Of a stretch of DNA of 42,148 nucleotides, positions 25,906 through 34,459 are shown piece after piece (position 1 is the first letter of the stretch; each line of letters opens with the position of its first letter). The translations under genes were made by a program, and so were the position numbers. This DNA is from Streptomyces atratus (GTDB taxonomy: Bacteria > Actinomycetota > Actinomycetes > Streptomycetales > Streptomycetaceae): NCBI RefSeq assembly GCF_014648655.1, contig NZ_BMRN01000047.1, forward strand, positions 1 to 42,148, read 5' to 3'. The notes under the pieces were generated by a model. The model was not told the DNA's origin and did no database searches. It saw only the letters and a program-made list of their open reading frames with translations.

Positions 25906-26145
25906 GGCCGGCGGTGGGGCTTTCGGCCTCTTCCGGCCACGGTGGCTCGTGTCGCACCAAGGGAAGATGAGGCTCCGCCGACAGGTACACAGTGCGACAA
26001 CAGGCCGGTCCGAGCGAGCAATGGTGCCGTCCTCCTGGACCACTTCGACAGGCCCCTCTACGAGCATGGGCCCGCCCGGTTCTTGCATGACACGGCGTGC
26101 AGCTGCCCGAGGTGCGGTCTCTGGTTCAGTACGGCCGTTCTGCAC
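25885..26145 (-). CDS. CDGSH iron-sulfur domain protein
   Basis: An 86-residue protein with VLVEGPVEVV-like strand (MLVEGPVEVVQEDGTIARSD), then VVALCTCRRSLIFPWCDTSH, which supplies the three Cys and one His ligands of a [2Fe-2S] CDGSH cluster. The signature reads CDTSH rather than CDGSH. Start GTG 26145 overlaps the preceding methyltransferase stop by 20 bases; the inner Met at residue 20 is an alternative. CDGSH proteins act in iron, redox and electron-transfer balance. Convergence with a di-iron enzyme gene suggests a shared redox theme, which is inference. Confidence 0.82.
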   Translation of the reverse strand: MQNGRTEPETAPRAAARRVMQEPGGPMLVEGPVEVVQEDGTIARSDRPVVALCTCRRSLIFPWCDTSHRGRKRPKAPPPASERRTD

Positions 26146-26854
26146 GGATCACCACCAGTTCCTCTTCCTCCTGGCCGGCTTCGATCAAGCCCTGGGCCTC
26201 CAGCCAGCCGGCCCGTTCTCGCAGGACAGGTCCGAAGGGAACGAACCGGCGGTCGGTCACAGCCACGCCCAGTCCGGCTTCAGCCAGCCGCGCCAGGGTC
26301 ATCGCTGGGTTGCTCAGCACGGAGTGGACCGCGAGCAGCACACCTCCGGGGCGCAGCAGAGCGGGAACCTTGGCACAGAGCCGGTCGAGCACCGCCCGGC
26401 CGTCGATCCCCGCCTCCCAGGCCCGAGCAATACCGCGACGCGGTACGCGGGCGTTCGCGGACGGTACGTACGGCAGGTTCGCCAACACCAGGTCGAACCT
26501 CAGGCCGGTTACAGGCTCCGTCAAGTCGCCCCGGCTGGTCCGGATCACCCGTGCGTACCCTGACAGCAGTGCGTTAAGGCGTGTGGTGAGCACCGCCGCG
26601 GCCGAAATATCGATGGCGGTTACCCGGGCAACACCGAAGCGGGCGGCAGCGATCGCCGCTGCGCCGGTGCCGGAACCCACGTCGAGCACCTCGGCTCCAG
26701 GTGACAGATGTTCGCGCCGCAGAGCGGATACCAGCATGACTGTGTCTTCCTGCGGCGCGTAGACACCCGGAGGCTTGAGGAACTTCAACTGTCGTGCCCG
26801 TCTTTCAGAGATCGCAGGGCGGGTAGCAGGCTCTTTTCCTTTCCTCCCAGTCAA
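26126..26854 (-). CDS. HemK/MTQ2-type SAM-dependent methyltransferase
   Basis: A 242-residue methyltransferase with VYAPQEDTVMLVSAL, the SAM motif VLDVGSGTGAAAIAAAR (about residues 59-75), VTAIDISAAAV, the catalytic-type ANLPYVP (NPPY variant with Leu for the first Pro), and GGVLLAVHSV. The family methylates Gln or Lys in protein substrates such as release factors, but orphan accessory copies like this may have other targets. The start TTG 26854 overlaps the stop of the decayed upstream gene as TTGA, which supports it, although TTG is rare. It is operonic with the CDGSH gene. Confidence 0.82.
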   Translation of the reverse strand: MTGRKGKEPATRPAISERRARQLKFLKPPGVYAPQEDTVMLVSALRREHLSPGAEVLDVGSGTGAAAIAAARFGVARVTAIDISAAAVLTTRLNALLSGYARVIRTSRGDLTEPVTGLRFDLVLANLPYVPSANARVPRRGIARAWEAGIDGRAVLDRLCAKVPALLRPGGVLLAVHSVLSNPAMTLARLAEAGLGVAVTDRRFVPFGPVLRERAGWLEAQGLIEAGQEEEELVVIRAERPY

Positions 26855-27240
26855 GAAAGGGCCGCTGACTGATGGTCACCCACGACCTGGACGAAGGCGA
26901 TCTCCGTGAAGCCCGCTTCGGTGAGACGCGCTGCGGCTGCCACGACAAGGTGCCGACGTCGTCACCGCACGGGATGGAATCCGCGATGTCGTCCGGCAGC
27001 ACGAACTGGGGAACCTGGCAAATCCGGCTGGGGCAGCTCTGCTTTGTCCTTCCAGCCGTCGGCCGGCCAGCGGAACTGGTCGTGCGTCCGTGCGACCGTC
27101 ACAGCCCGGCCGGCGTCGTAGCAGCCACGCGCCTGTGACCACTCGGAAGCAACATCACGGCTCCTTAAGCCGGGTAGCCGCCGCGCCTGACCTCGACCAT
27201 CCTCAGCTGCACCCGGCAACCTCGAGCGGATGCGCGCCAT
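26851..27240 (-). pseudogene. F420-dependent LLM-class oxidoreductase, 3' remnant with several frameshifts
   Basis: Three minus-strand frames taken in order read THDQFRWPADGWKDKAELP, then AGFARF, then VLPDDIADSIPCGDDVG, then VVAAAARLTEAGFTEIAFVQ and VVGDHQSAALS with a stop at 26851-26853. This is the C-terminal order of the F420-dependent glucose-6-phosphate dehydrogenase-like LLM family (the DxxxSxPCGxDV and EAGFxEIxxVQ elements). At least three frameshifts occur within about 200 bases. The N-terminal two thirds are absent. Confidence 0.55.
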
Positions 27241-27319
27241 GACGGCCGCACAACAAGCCCGGATGCGGTCCGGGTACCTGGCCCACTCTGCGACCGGGGC
27301 CGACCGTCTCCATCAGCAG

Positions 27320-27449
27320 TCTTTGCCGCGGGCATCTGCCCTGATCGTCTTTTCTCGCCGCGTCCCTCTGCCTGCGGGCCCTTGTCGTCCCGCCGACGGT
27401 TTCCTTCAGTTGTCTAAACCTTCTTCGCCTTCGCCTCTCCCTTACCCAT
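27320..27449 (-). pseudogene. csbD: Decayed csbD gene (copy B)
   Basis: From ATG 27449 the complement reads MGKGEAKAKKV and a stop. Neighbouring frames continue QLKETVGG, then DDKGPQAEGRGEK and GQMPAAKTAD. Together these rebuild a CsbD protein like the one at 3986, broken by at least two indels. Its upstream region also matches that of the intact copy (see 4160-4440). Confidence 0.75.
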
Positions 27450-27586
27450 GAAGACTCTGCCCTTCGCTGGAAAGGCCCTGACGTATTCACCTTGCGCCGA
27501 TCACTCTGGGGCCGCAATCGGTAGGACGTCACGCTCACGAGTCTCCGGGGAAAGAAGCACTGGAAAGAATGACCGTAGCGCCCCGG
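27450..27586. repeat. Copy B upstream region of the duplicated csbD locus
   Basis: On the minus strand this holds ACCGATTGCGGCC, CGGCGCAAGGTG and ACGTCA in the same order and spacing as the region before the csbD gene at 4159. It is the second copy of the segment described there. Confidence 0.65.
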
Positions 27587-27760
27587 TCAGTCAGGCGGCT
27601 CGGGGACCGGGCGGGTTCCGGGGCCCGGAGGTGGCTCCGGGTCTGGCTGGGGTTGAGGTTCGCTGGGGCCTGGCTCGGACGGACGTTGCGGGTCGTGCGG
27701 CACCGGATCCGGCCGGCTGGGGACGGGTCCGGGGCCTTCAGGTGTGGGTTCCGCGGTCAT
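27587..27760 (-). CDS. Short Pro-rich frame, doubtful gene
   Basis: Start ATG 27760, 57 residues almost wholly Pro, Glu, Asp, Gly and Gln (PQRPSEPGPSEPQPQPDPEP). It lies in the same frame as the shifted end of the membrane-protein remnant upstream, so it may be that protein's tail read through, or an independent short gene. A related but less clean Pro-rich frame sits at the same place in copy A (about 4310-4422), which hints that something here was once selected. No function can be proposed. Confidence 0.35.
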   Translation of the reverse strand: MTAEPTPEGPGPVPSRPDPVPHDPQRPSEPGPSEPQPQPDPEPPPGPGTRPVPEPPD

Positions 27761-27879
27761 CGCTCTCGTCCTTACGTTGTGCGTCAGTCGCTGAACTCGT
27801 GGATGTACGCCGGGAAGGTCGGTCACTCCCCCGCGCACGTGCAGTCTCCGCGCGGCCAGCCTGGCGGTGACCGATTGCG

Positions 27880-28167
27880 TCGTTGCGATCTGCGACCGAC
27901 TGGCGGCCGGGCTGTCCGAGGTCCCGGCTCGAGGTTCTGGAATGGTGGGATGGGCGGCGTACAGCGCGATGCGCAGGCTCAGCCCCAAGACGGCCAGCGC
28001 CCCGACGGCGATGCCGTAGAGGAATAGCGTGCCGGTGGAACCGGTCACGTAGCCGAATACCGAGAAGCCGTCGGTGAGATGGTGTGCCTGCCAGAATTGG
28101 TGAGAACGCCAGCCACGGCGACGACTACCGCGGCGATCAGGATGATGAGCCCCAGGATAACGACCAC
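27880..28167 (-). pseudogene. Small membrane protein gene, single frameshift
   Basis: From GTG 28167 behind GGAG the complement encodes VVILGLIILIAAVVVAVAGV and LTNSG. Then the sense jumps frame to HHLTDGFSVFGYVTGSTGTL and FLYGIAVGALAVLGLSL, a second membrane helix. One missing base near 28085 explains it. Restored, it resembles small two-helix streptomycete membrane proteins that end shortly after the second helix. The ribosome site and start (GGAGCACGTCGTG) are nearly identical to those of the gene at 19913. The true 3' end is unclear because the shifted frame stays open to 27587. Confidence 0.6.
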
Positions 28168-28368
28168 GACGTGCTCCGGGAATTTGCGGCGTACAACCAC
28201 ACCAAGTCCATAGAAGCGCAGGAAACTCAGACCGCGACGTCAGGCACGGCGAGAAGCAGGTTGCGGGCTCCCCGCACCAGCGTGTCACTTTCGGAACTTG
28301 ATGGTGTCGCGAGCTTCGACGTACGACTCTCGGCGGGGCACGAACAGTGTTGTCTGGGATCGATGGGG

Positions 28369-28752
28369 TCAGTCGGAGTCAGAGCGCGGTTCCTGCGGGT
28401 CGACTCCCGTGGATGCGGAGGCGTCCCGGGTGCCGCTGAGGCGTTGGGACCGGCCCCTGGGGCCGGTGTCGTGCATACCGCTCTCGCCGGATTTCCCGGC
28501 GCGTTCCTGACCCGGGCGATGTGTGCTCTTGACTGTGTTGCCGGGGACCTCCTCGGTTTCCTCCTTGGAAATCTTCCTGCCGGGGCCGGGCTTCGGCGCG
28601 TACTCGTCGGGATGGAAGGACCGGTGTGCGCTTTCGTTGGCCTCCTGATGGGTCTCGTCCACATCCGACGACCAGCCATGCTGGTGAGCACCCTTGTGAC
28701 GGCTTGGTCCCTCGCCATGCGAGGGCTGGGACGACTTCTCGTTCTTCGGCAT
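28369..28752 (-). CDS. Hydrophilic, probably disordered protein
   Basis: A 127-residue protein from ATG 28752 (ribosome site AAAGGAAG). It is rich in Ser, Gly, His, Lys and Glu, without hydrophobic core or Cys: GEGPSRHKGAHQHGWSSDVD, DETHQEANESAHRSFHPDEY, KPGPGRKISKEETEEVPGN. Similar hydrophilic proteins occur in streptomycete stress loci, but I do not know a name. Composition resembles stress-induced hydrophilins. The AT-rich sequence upstream (about 28790-28860 on the plus strand) probably holds its promoter. Confidence 0.65.
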   Translation of the reverse strand: MPKNEKSSQPSHGEGPSRHKGAHQHGWSSDVDETHQEANESAHRSFHPDEYAPKPGPGRKISKEETEEVPGNTVKSTHRPGQERAGKSGESGMHDTGPRGRSQRLSGTRDASASTGVDPQEPRSDSD

Positions 28753-28899
28753 GACCGGGCTTCCTTTCGAGTCTCCGCGACCGCGCGGATGGCGGTGCAG
28801 TATCCAACTGCAAGCATAGTCAAATCGAACATTCAGGCATCTATTACGCAAAAGGATGCATTGATCCACCGGGATCGAAGCCTCTTTCCCAGTTGCTCG

Positions 28900-29185
28900 T
28901 GTGCGCGACTCGGCCCGCGTCCGCTGCCCCGCTACCGCACCCGCCCGGTCAACCTGCGTGAACACGTCCTGGCTGCCGGGCGTAAGAAGGCGGTGACGGT
29001 CACCTGGCGCAAGGGCTCCGAAGCCGCGATGCCCTCCCGATTCATGTTCCTGCGCATCCGGCTCGCGGGACGCCGTCCAAAGCCCGCGGCCGATCCTGAC
29101 CTGGCTGATCGCGCAATGGCCCGAGGGCAAGGACGAGCCGGTCAAGTACTGGTTCGGGATGCTTTCGTCCGCGCCCACGCCTAGC
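28900..29185 (+). pseudogene. IS701-like transposase fragment
   Basis: Plus-strand frames give LPRYRTRPVNLREHVLAAGR, KKAVTVTWRKGSEAAMPSRF, FLRIRLAGR and, after a frameshift, LTWLIAQWPEGKDEPVKYWF. These match the part of IS701-type transposases with TWRxG and a W-x-x-EWPxGxxEPxxYW-like segment. Both termini are missing. Confidence 0.6.
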
Positions 29186-29249
29186 GGTTGCGGTGCTCTG
29201 GAGTGCCGACCTGCCCGGAGCGCCGCTGGTGCCTATCGCGAAGGAGCAC

Positions 29250-29640
29250 ATGATCGACATAGCGCCGTGGGCAGGTGGCGTCGTGGACACATCCGGGATC
29301 GACTATGAGGCGATATTCCAGGCGCTGCCGAGCGCGGTGGCCCTGTTCACCACAAACCTGGTGTACATCGACGTCAACGAGGCATGTCTGAGCAGCTTGG
29401 GTACCCGTGGCCAGGTGGTAGGCCGCTACCTGTTTGATGCCTTCCCCGACGACCCCAAGGACCCCGCCGTAACCGGTATGCGCAAGCTGCAGGCATCGCA
29501 GCGGTGGGTGGCTGCCACCGGGAAGCGCGACGCCATGACGCTGCACCGCTACGACGTGGAGCACCCGGACCGGCCCGGGGTGTGGGAGGAGCGGTACTGG
29601 AGTCCAGTCAACGTCCGCTCGAAGACGACCCGCAGAGCTC
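29250..29640 (+). pseudogene. PAS-domain protein, truncated
   Basis: ATG 29250 (GAAGGAG ribosome site) opens a PAS domain: DYEAIFQALPSAVALFTTNL, VYIDVNEACLSSLGTRGQVV, GRYLFDAFPDDPKDPAVTGM, YDVEHPDRPGVWEERYWSPV. After NV at about 29625 the family sequence ends, and the open frame to 29861 reads unrelated residues. In relatives a second PAS and/or a SpoIIE phosphatase or kinase domain would follow. The truncation point coincides with the start of plasmid-like sequence. Confidence 0.75.
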
Positions 29641-29829
29641 GCTTTCAGCGGGCGGACTGCTCCTCAGACACCTCTCGGCCATCGCAGTCAGCGGCCACGC
29701 GGCGGTACCGCCCACGGGACCTCGTCGTCATCGGGGTCGGCGAGACGGACACGTCCCTCGGCGACCGGACACTCGATCAACTCGCCTGGGATCCCCCTGG
29801 GACTTTTCTGGGACTTCCGGCCGCATCAA

Positions 29830-30991
29830 CGGGCATGACCGTGGGGTGCCGCACGAGCTGATCCGCTGGACCTCACGGCGCGGCGACCAGATAGCCGCCT
29901 GCTTGGCAGAGCTGGAGCACGAGTACGTCACCGCCGTCGACGACGACGGCAACCTGAAGTTCGCGCCCGAGGTGTCCGAGCCGGCCCGCGCCAAGCTGAA
30001 CCGGATCGCGGCGAAGATGACCCGCCCGCCGAAGCAGCAGACCCGGCCGCTCGCGCAGCTGCGCGCGTGGTGGAAGACGAGCGCGATCCCCACTTCTGGG
30101 GTGGCCGTCGACGTCATCAACTCCCTCCTGCAGCGCGCCCGTGCCGCGGCGGCGGCGATCCGGGCCCGGGTCGCCGCCGTGGTCGATGTCGCCCTGGCGG
30201 CCGTCGACGTCACCGCGATGGTGTTCGTGATGAACAAGGACGGCTTCTTCCACCGCCGGCACCTGCTCGCCGAAGCCCGCCGCCACCTCGCTCTCGTTCT
30301 GCGCGGCCGCCGCCGCGAGCCGGGCCTGGACGAGGAAGTCGTGGACGCCGCCATCGCCGCGCACTGCCTGGACATCAGCGAGCCGAAGACGCTGCGCGGC
30401 CGTATGCCGGCCTACCGCTTCTACACCGCCCGCTGGTCCCTGGCCTACCCGCCCACCCGCCGCCGCCCACCGGACGCCGAACCCGATCCGGGCCAGCCCC
30501 CGGCCGGCCCCGGGGACCCGGACACGCCCCGCCTCCCCCTGGAGCCGGGGGAGTGGGACATCCCGCGCGTCCCGCTGCTCTACGACCGCGCGGTCATCGC
30601 CTCCACCGTTCTCAGCGCCCGGCTGCGTGCCGCGCGCCGCACCGGCCGCGCCCTGTACGACGACGTGGTGCACCAGCAGGCCGCGATGCCCGAGCAGCTC
30701 CTCATCCCGTTCTCGGACGCCGACGCCGGGCCCCAGTCGGCGCTCGACATGACGGCGCTGCGGGCCCTGCAGGAGTCCCGCACGGACGTGGAAGCCCTCG
30801 ACCTCACTGCCGAGCGGCTGCGCCACCTCCAGGACGCCTTCACCGCGGCGGCCGACCGGGCCCGCGCCACCATGGACCGCTACGCCGACCGCGAGAACAC
30901 CGACGGACCGCACCCGGTGCGCGAGGACGACCCGCAGCCGCACCGCCGGCAGCAACCCGGACCGCACCGCGGCCGGGAGGGCGGCCACTGA
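29830..30991 (+). pseudogene. Probable plasmid relaxase (MobF-type) C-terminal part
   Basis: An open frame of about 385 codons with strong coding character begins in mid-protein (VPHELIRWTSRRGDQIAACL, AELEHEYVTAVDDDGNLKFA) and ends at 30991. Features are SGVAVDVINSLLQRARAAAA, a HRRHLLAEARRHLALVLRG helix, a Pro-rich linker at about 30460-30540, AVIASTVLSARLRAARRTGR and a charged tail. I associate this pattern with the C-terminal half of relaxases on streptomycete plasmids. The N-terminal HUH relaxase and helicase domains are missing, as no catalytic Tyr or three-His motif is visible. The assignment is from memory of the family and should be confirmed. Confidence 0.55.
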
Positions 30992-31044
30992 GTGCACCCG
31001 TTGTCGCGCACCCAGTGTGGCGGCGCGCACGACGATGCACCGCA

Positions 31045-31200
31045 CTCCACTCGACCGAGTGGAGCCCATCGGCCGGGAGTGGATTCCACCGGCTGGGAGT
31101 GCTTGGCATCCGGTGCGCGCCACCGCATCGGATGCCCGGACGGTGCACGGCATTCGATGCTCGGTATCGGCCGGGAGTGCTCGACATCGGGTCGGGAGTG
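31045..31200 (+). repeat. Iteron-like direct repeats and palindromes after the relaxase remnant
   Basis: Four copies of GG(C/T)(C/T)GGGAGT start at 31071, 31091, 31169 and 31190 (spacing 20, 78 and 21). Between them are three short palindromes GCATCCGGTGC (31106), GCATCGGATGC (31125) and GCATTCGATGC (31150). A 9-base-arm inverted repeat, CTCCACTCG-AC-CGAGTGGAG, lies at 31045-31064. Such clustered repeats are typical of plasmid origins or transfer loci. Confidence 0.65.
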
Positions 31201-31494
31201 AGCCTCCACCAACCTGAAGTCGCAGGTCAAAAGGCTGGTGTGCCGCTTTTCCGGGATGTTCGCGCAGGTCGTGGGCGGTGGTCTGAGACGTAGACCGTCC
31301 GTCACCGGGTGAGGCCCGCGCCGCCCCACTACAGGCACGGGATCCGTGTTCTCCATGAAAGACAGATCGCCTTTGCCGGGCGGGAGACGAAACCGACGAC
31401 CGGTATACCCAGCCTGAATTCTGTCCTCGGCTGGAAATCCGTCCCGCCTTCACAGACCGAAGGGCGTGTCAGTGCTCACCCCTAACCTTCCGCC
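31201..31494. other. Intergenic region before the SMI1/KNR4 gene
   Basis: No gene recognised. It lies between the repeat cluster and the next coding region and may be part of the plasmid control region. Confidence 0.4.
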
Positions 31495-32127
31495 ATGGGA
31501 AGCACACAAAATCAGGATGATGGGCGCTGCTACGCATGGCGGAATCTGCTGCAACGGTGGAGCGACGAGTGGCTCGACCCTGTACTGCACGAACAGGAGC
31601 GGGCCGAGCCGTTTCCCAGCAAAGTGCGCAAAGCTCGCTGGCTGGGGGCTGCTGGGGCTACCGGCGAGGACCTCAGCGCGCTCGAACAGCGCCTGGGCAC
31701 CGTTCTGCCGGCGAGCTACCGGCAGTTCCTGCTGACCAGCAACGGCTGGCTCAACACAACCCATGCCATCGACCGAATCTTGCCGCTCCAGGAAGTCGGA
31801 TGGGCCCGGGACCTGGACCCGGAACTCATCACAGGCTGGACAGGTGGACCCACGGAGACGGCGTCGCGGGTGAGTGACGAGGAGTACTTCGTCTACGGCG
31901 AGGCCCAGGACCCCACCTCGCTCCGCCCCGAATACCTGCCGCACACCCTGATGATCAGCCATACCCCGAACGCCACCGACGTCTACTTGCTCAACCCCTG
32001 CGTGGTCACCGCAGACGGAGAGTGGGAAGCCTGGTATCTCGCCCACTGGCTGCCCGGAGCGGTCCGCTACCGGTCCTTCTGGGACCTGATGAATGACGAA
32101 TACAACAGCTTCCGCGAAGAACAGTGA
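31495..32127 (+). CDS. SMI1/KNR4-family protein
   Basis: A 210-residue protein with the SMI1/KNR4 (SUKH-like) fold: ATGEDLSALEQRLGTVLPAS, YRQFLLTSNGW, AIDRILPLQEVGWARDLDPE, LMISHTPNATDVYLLNPCVV, EWEAWYLAHWLPGAVRYRSF. SUKH proteins are best known as immunity proteins against secreted toxins. No toxin gene is next to it here, so it may be an orphan immunity gene or have another role. The start ATG 31495 gives the family length. It is intact with normal codon use, in contrast to its surroundings. Confidence 0.82.
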   Translation: MGSTQNQDDGRCYAWRNLLQRWSDEWLDPVLHEQERAEPFPSKVRKARWLGAAGATGEDLSALEQRLGTVLPASYRQFLLTSNGWLNTTHAIDRILPLQEVGWARDLDPELITGWTGGPTETASRVSDEEYFVYGEAQDPTSLRPEYLPHTLMISHTPNATDVYLLNPCVVTADGEWEAWYLAHWLPGAVRYRSFWDLMNDEYNSFREEQ

Positions 32128-32221
32128 AAGTCATGGGTCCTCGTCCCTGTGAGGACAGGGCAGGACAGGGTTCGGGCTGCTGGATCAGCGTGCGATCCCA
32201 CCGCGTCAGAGGTGGGGATGA

Positions 32222-32779
32222 TCAAAATCCGCGGTTGACTTCGAGATTCGTCAACACGAGCAGGGCGCGCAGGAGCTGGGTCACCGCTTCCCCAAGGCGA
32301 GCGCCTGGCAGCTCCTCGGCTACCTCCTGCTCGACACCACCGACCACCACCGGATCGACACCGTCGGCTTCTACCTCTCCCGCTCCGCCGTCCTGGCCAC
32401 CTGGCCGGTGGAGAACTACCTCGACCTCCCTGGCACCTGCCGCCGCGAGCTTGCTGCGCTGCGCTCCGTATTCCCCGAACTCCTCACCGGCTGCCGGACC
32501 GACGCGGAGCCGTACACCCCGGAAGACCAAGACCGCGTCCGGCGGCTGCTCCAGAACCTGGCCCCAGTCATCGAGGCCGGCCACTGCCCCACCTGCGCCC
32601 AGCCGCTGCCCCAGGCCACCCGCCGCCCCCGCAAGTTCTGCACCACCTGGTGCCGCAGCCGCGACCAGGCCATGCGCCGCAAGGGTCTCCTCCCCGGCGG
32701 CCCCGTTCCGGCTCTGCCACGCCCGCGAAAGGAGCGCCTGGAACCCCCAGAAGACGCGGAGATTGTGAGCCACAAGTAG
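32222..32779 (+). pseudogene. Plasmid-type protein with C-terminal zinc ribbon, 5' end missing
   Basis: An open frame with coding character begins right after a stop at 32219-32221 and has no start codon until GTG 32408. It reads GHRFPKASAWQLLGYLLLDT, HHRIDTVGFYLSRSAVLATW and VENYLDLPGTCRRELAALRS before CPTCAQPLP, RRPRKFCTTWCRSR, four Cys that can bind zinc (CxxC...CxxxC). The conserved look upstream of 32408 suggests that the gene has lost its true start or uses a non-standard one. The zinc ribbon resembles nucleic-acid-binding tails. Family unknown. Confidence 0.55.
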
Positions 32780-32943
32780 ACGCGTTGCGCAGCAAGGCTG
32801 TGAGGGCGTGAGACGGAGCTCGCGGCTGCACTCTCCTACGTTCCGGCCGCAGGCTCTACCGGGCCGCCACGCAGCGCTTCCCCACCCCGGCCTGGCGGTT
32901 CGGGACGGCCCGGGGGAGGCTGGAGAGGGGGCAGGAGGCCGTC

Positions 32944-33615
32944 ATGCGCGTCCAGGACATCCAGATCGGCGAGACCTACCAGGTCAAGGTCCCCCAGCGA
33001 CTGCCGCCGGCCCTCCGCCACCGTATCCCCCGCACCCATGCCGACTTCGCCGCCGACATGCGACTGAACCTGCGCCGCGGCGACCGCTTCGACCTCACCG
33101 TCACCGGTACCGATCCCGAGGGCGCCACCGTCGACGGCTACGAGGCCACCACCACCAACCGGGTCACCCTGCGCCTCACCGCCGACCAGATCGAACTTCT
33201 GGACCTCCCCGCCGGCCCCGAGTACGAGATCGACGGCTTCGTCACCGACACCGACGGCAACGAGGTCACCCTCCCCGCCGCCACCACCTACACCGTCCTG
33301 CCCGCCGTCTGGCTGCATCCCCTCGAAGAACCCGTCCCCCTCGCCCCCAGCACCGCCCGGTTCTACCGTGCCCGGGTACAGGCACAGGCCACCGGGATGA
33401 CGGTCCAGGACGTTGCTCGCGCCGCTGAGGACGCACAGGAATACCAGCGCGACATCGCCGGGCAGGCACTGGACAGCTACCGAGCCGAGGAATGGCTCCG
33501 CACCGCCGAAGTGGAACACCAGGAATGGCTCCGGATCTCAGCACTCATGACAGACAAGGCAATGAAGACGTACGCCCCGCAGAGCGACCCGCAAGGAATG
33601 ACACCCCACTCCTGA
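32944..33615 (+). CDS. Hypothetical protein with beta-rich N-terminal and helical C-terminal part
   Basis: A 223-residue protein from ATG 32944 (GGGGCAGGAGG ribosome site). Residues 1-115 look beta-rich (IQIGETYQVKVPQRLPPALR, FDLTVTGTDPEGATVDGYEA, NRVTLRLTADQIELLDLPAG). Residues 135-205 are helical and charged (ARFYRARVQAQATGMTVQDV, YRAEEWLRTAEVEHQEWLRI). I do not recognise the family. Its position beside relaxase and zinc-ribbon genes suggests a plasmid accessory protein. Confidence 0.65.
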   Translation: MRVQDIQIGETYQVKVPQRLPPALRHRIPRTHADFAADMRLNLRRGDRFDLTVTGTDPEGATVDGYEATTTNRVTLRLTADQIELLDLPAGPEYEIDGFVTDTDGNEVTLPAATTYTVLPAVWLHPLEEPVPLAPSTARFYRARVQAQATGMTVQDVARAAEDAQEYQRDIAGQALDSYRAEEWLRTAEVEHQEWLRISALMTDKAMKTYAPQSDPQGMTPHS

Positions 33616-33739
33616 GAAGCACGCTCCCGTCCCCCTGACCGTCGCGGCTGAGATCGCTTCGCGCGCCAGTTCCCGGCGGGCCCCTTCCCGGCCTGAGTTG
33701 ATCAGCGGGACCGTACGAATGAACGCAGAGGTAGGGAAC

Positions 33740-33934
33740 ATGGTCGGCCTGGTGCTGCTCGGCGTCTTGGTGCTCGCCGCCGGCGGGTGTGCGTGTGTGG
33801 TGTGGGCGGAGCGCGGCGGGCCCCGCTGGGTCCGCGGCGTGGCGACCGTGACGCTCGCCGCGAGCGAGCTGGTGCGTCGCTCCGAGAAGAACCGGCGCCG
33901 GAGTCTGAACCGGACCACCAGCGACGGCGAGTAG
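33740..33934 (+). CDS. Small single-pass membrane protein
   Basis: A 64-residue protein: one N-terminal membrane helix (MVGLVLLGVLVLAAGGCACV) followed by a basic cytoplasmic tail (RRSEKNRRRSLNR). ATG 33740 is chosen for AGGTAGGGA; upstream in-frame starts (33698, 33719) would add residues before the helix. Similar small proteins accompany streptomycete transfer genes. Function unknown. Confidence 0.55.
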   Translation: MVGLVLLGVLVLAAGGCACVVWAERGGPRWVRGVATVTLAASELVRRSEKNRRRSLNRTTSDGE

Positions 33935-34459
33935 GAACGGACGAAGCAGCCTGAACCGGGCGGTCAAAGTCGCCTGGCAATCGGTCAAGATCACTTGTCA
34001 GAGGTCACCTGCGGCTGCTGCATTGGCTTCGTTCATCTCTGGGGACAGCGTTTGTCGACAGCGCCGGCATCGTGTAGGAAGGCGACCCGCGACTGCATCG
34101 CGTTGCCCATCCTTTCGATCTGCCTATGGGCCATCGGGCGATGAGGGCCTTGGCTTCGGGCGTGGTGACGCCCTGGCCCTTGAGCGGCGGGAGCCAGAGG
34201 AGCGGCGGGCGCTACTGGCGTCCGCCGTCGAGGCTTACGCCGACGCGGCTATCTCAGTCGGTGATCCACCCGGAGTAGCCCTAATGTGCATGGCAGAAAG
34301 CTGTAGGCAGGCAGGTTGGGTTGAGCTGCGGTTCTGGCTCCTGTTGATCACGCGTTGAGGGTGAGGCCGGGAATCTGCCCGGTAGGCGGAAGCTGGTGAC
34401 AACGGTCGTTGACCAGCTTCGCGGCCCTCGCGCCCATGCGAGCGCGTAGCGTGTCTGTC
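33935..34459. other. Intergenic or degraded region
   Basis: Short open frames only. One plus frame (residues ERREPEERRALLASAVEAYA) looks like a coding remnant but I cannot place it. Confidence 0.4.

Noticed and set aside
27262..27277. GGGTAC sequence as another stress-sigma promoter
   Set aside because: No GNNT at 14-16 bases upstream.
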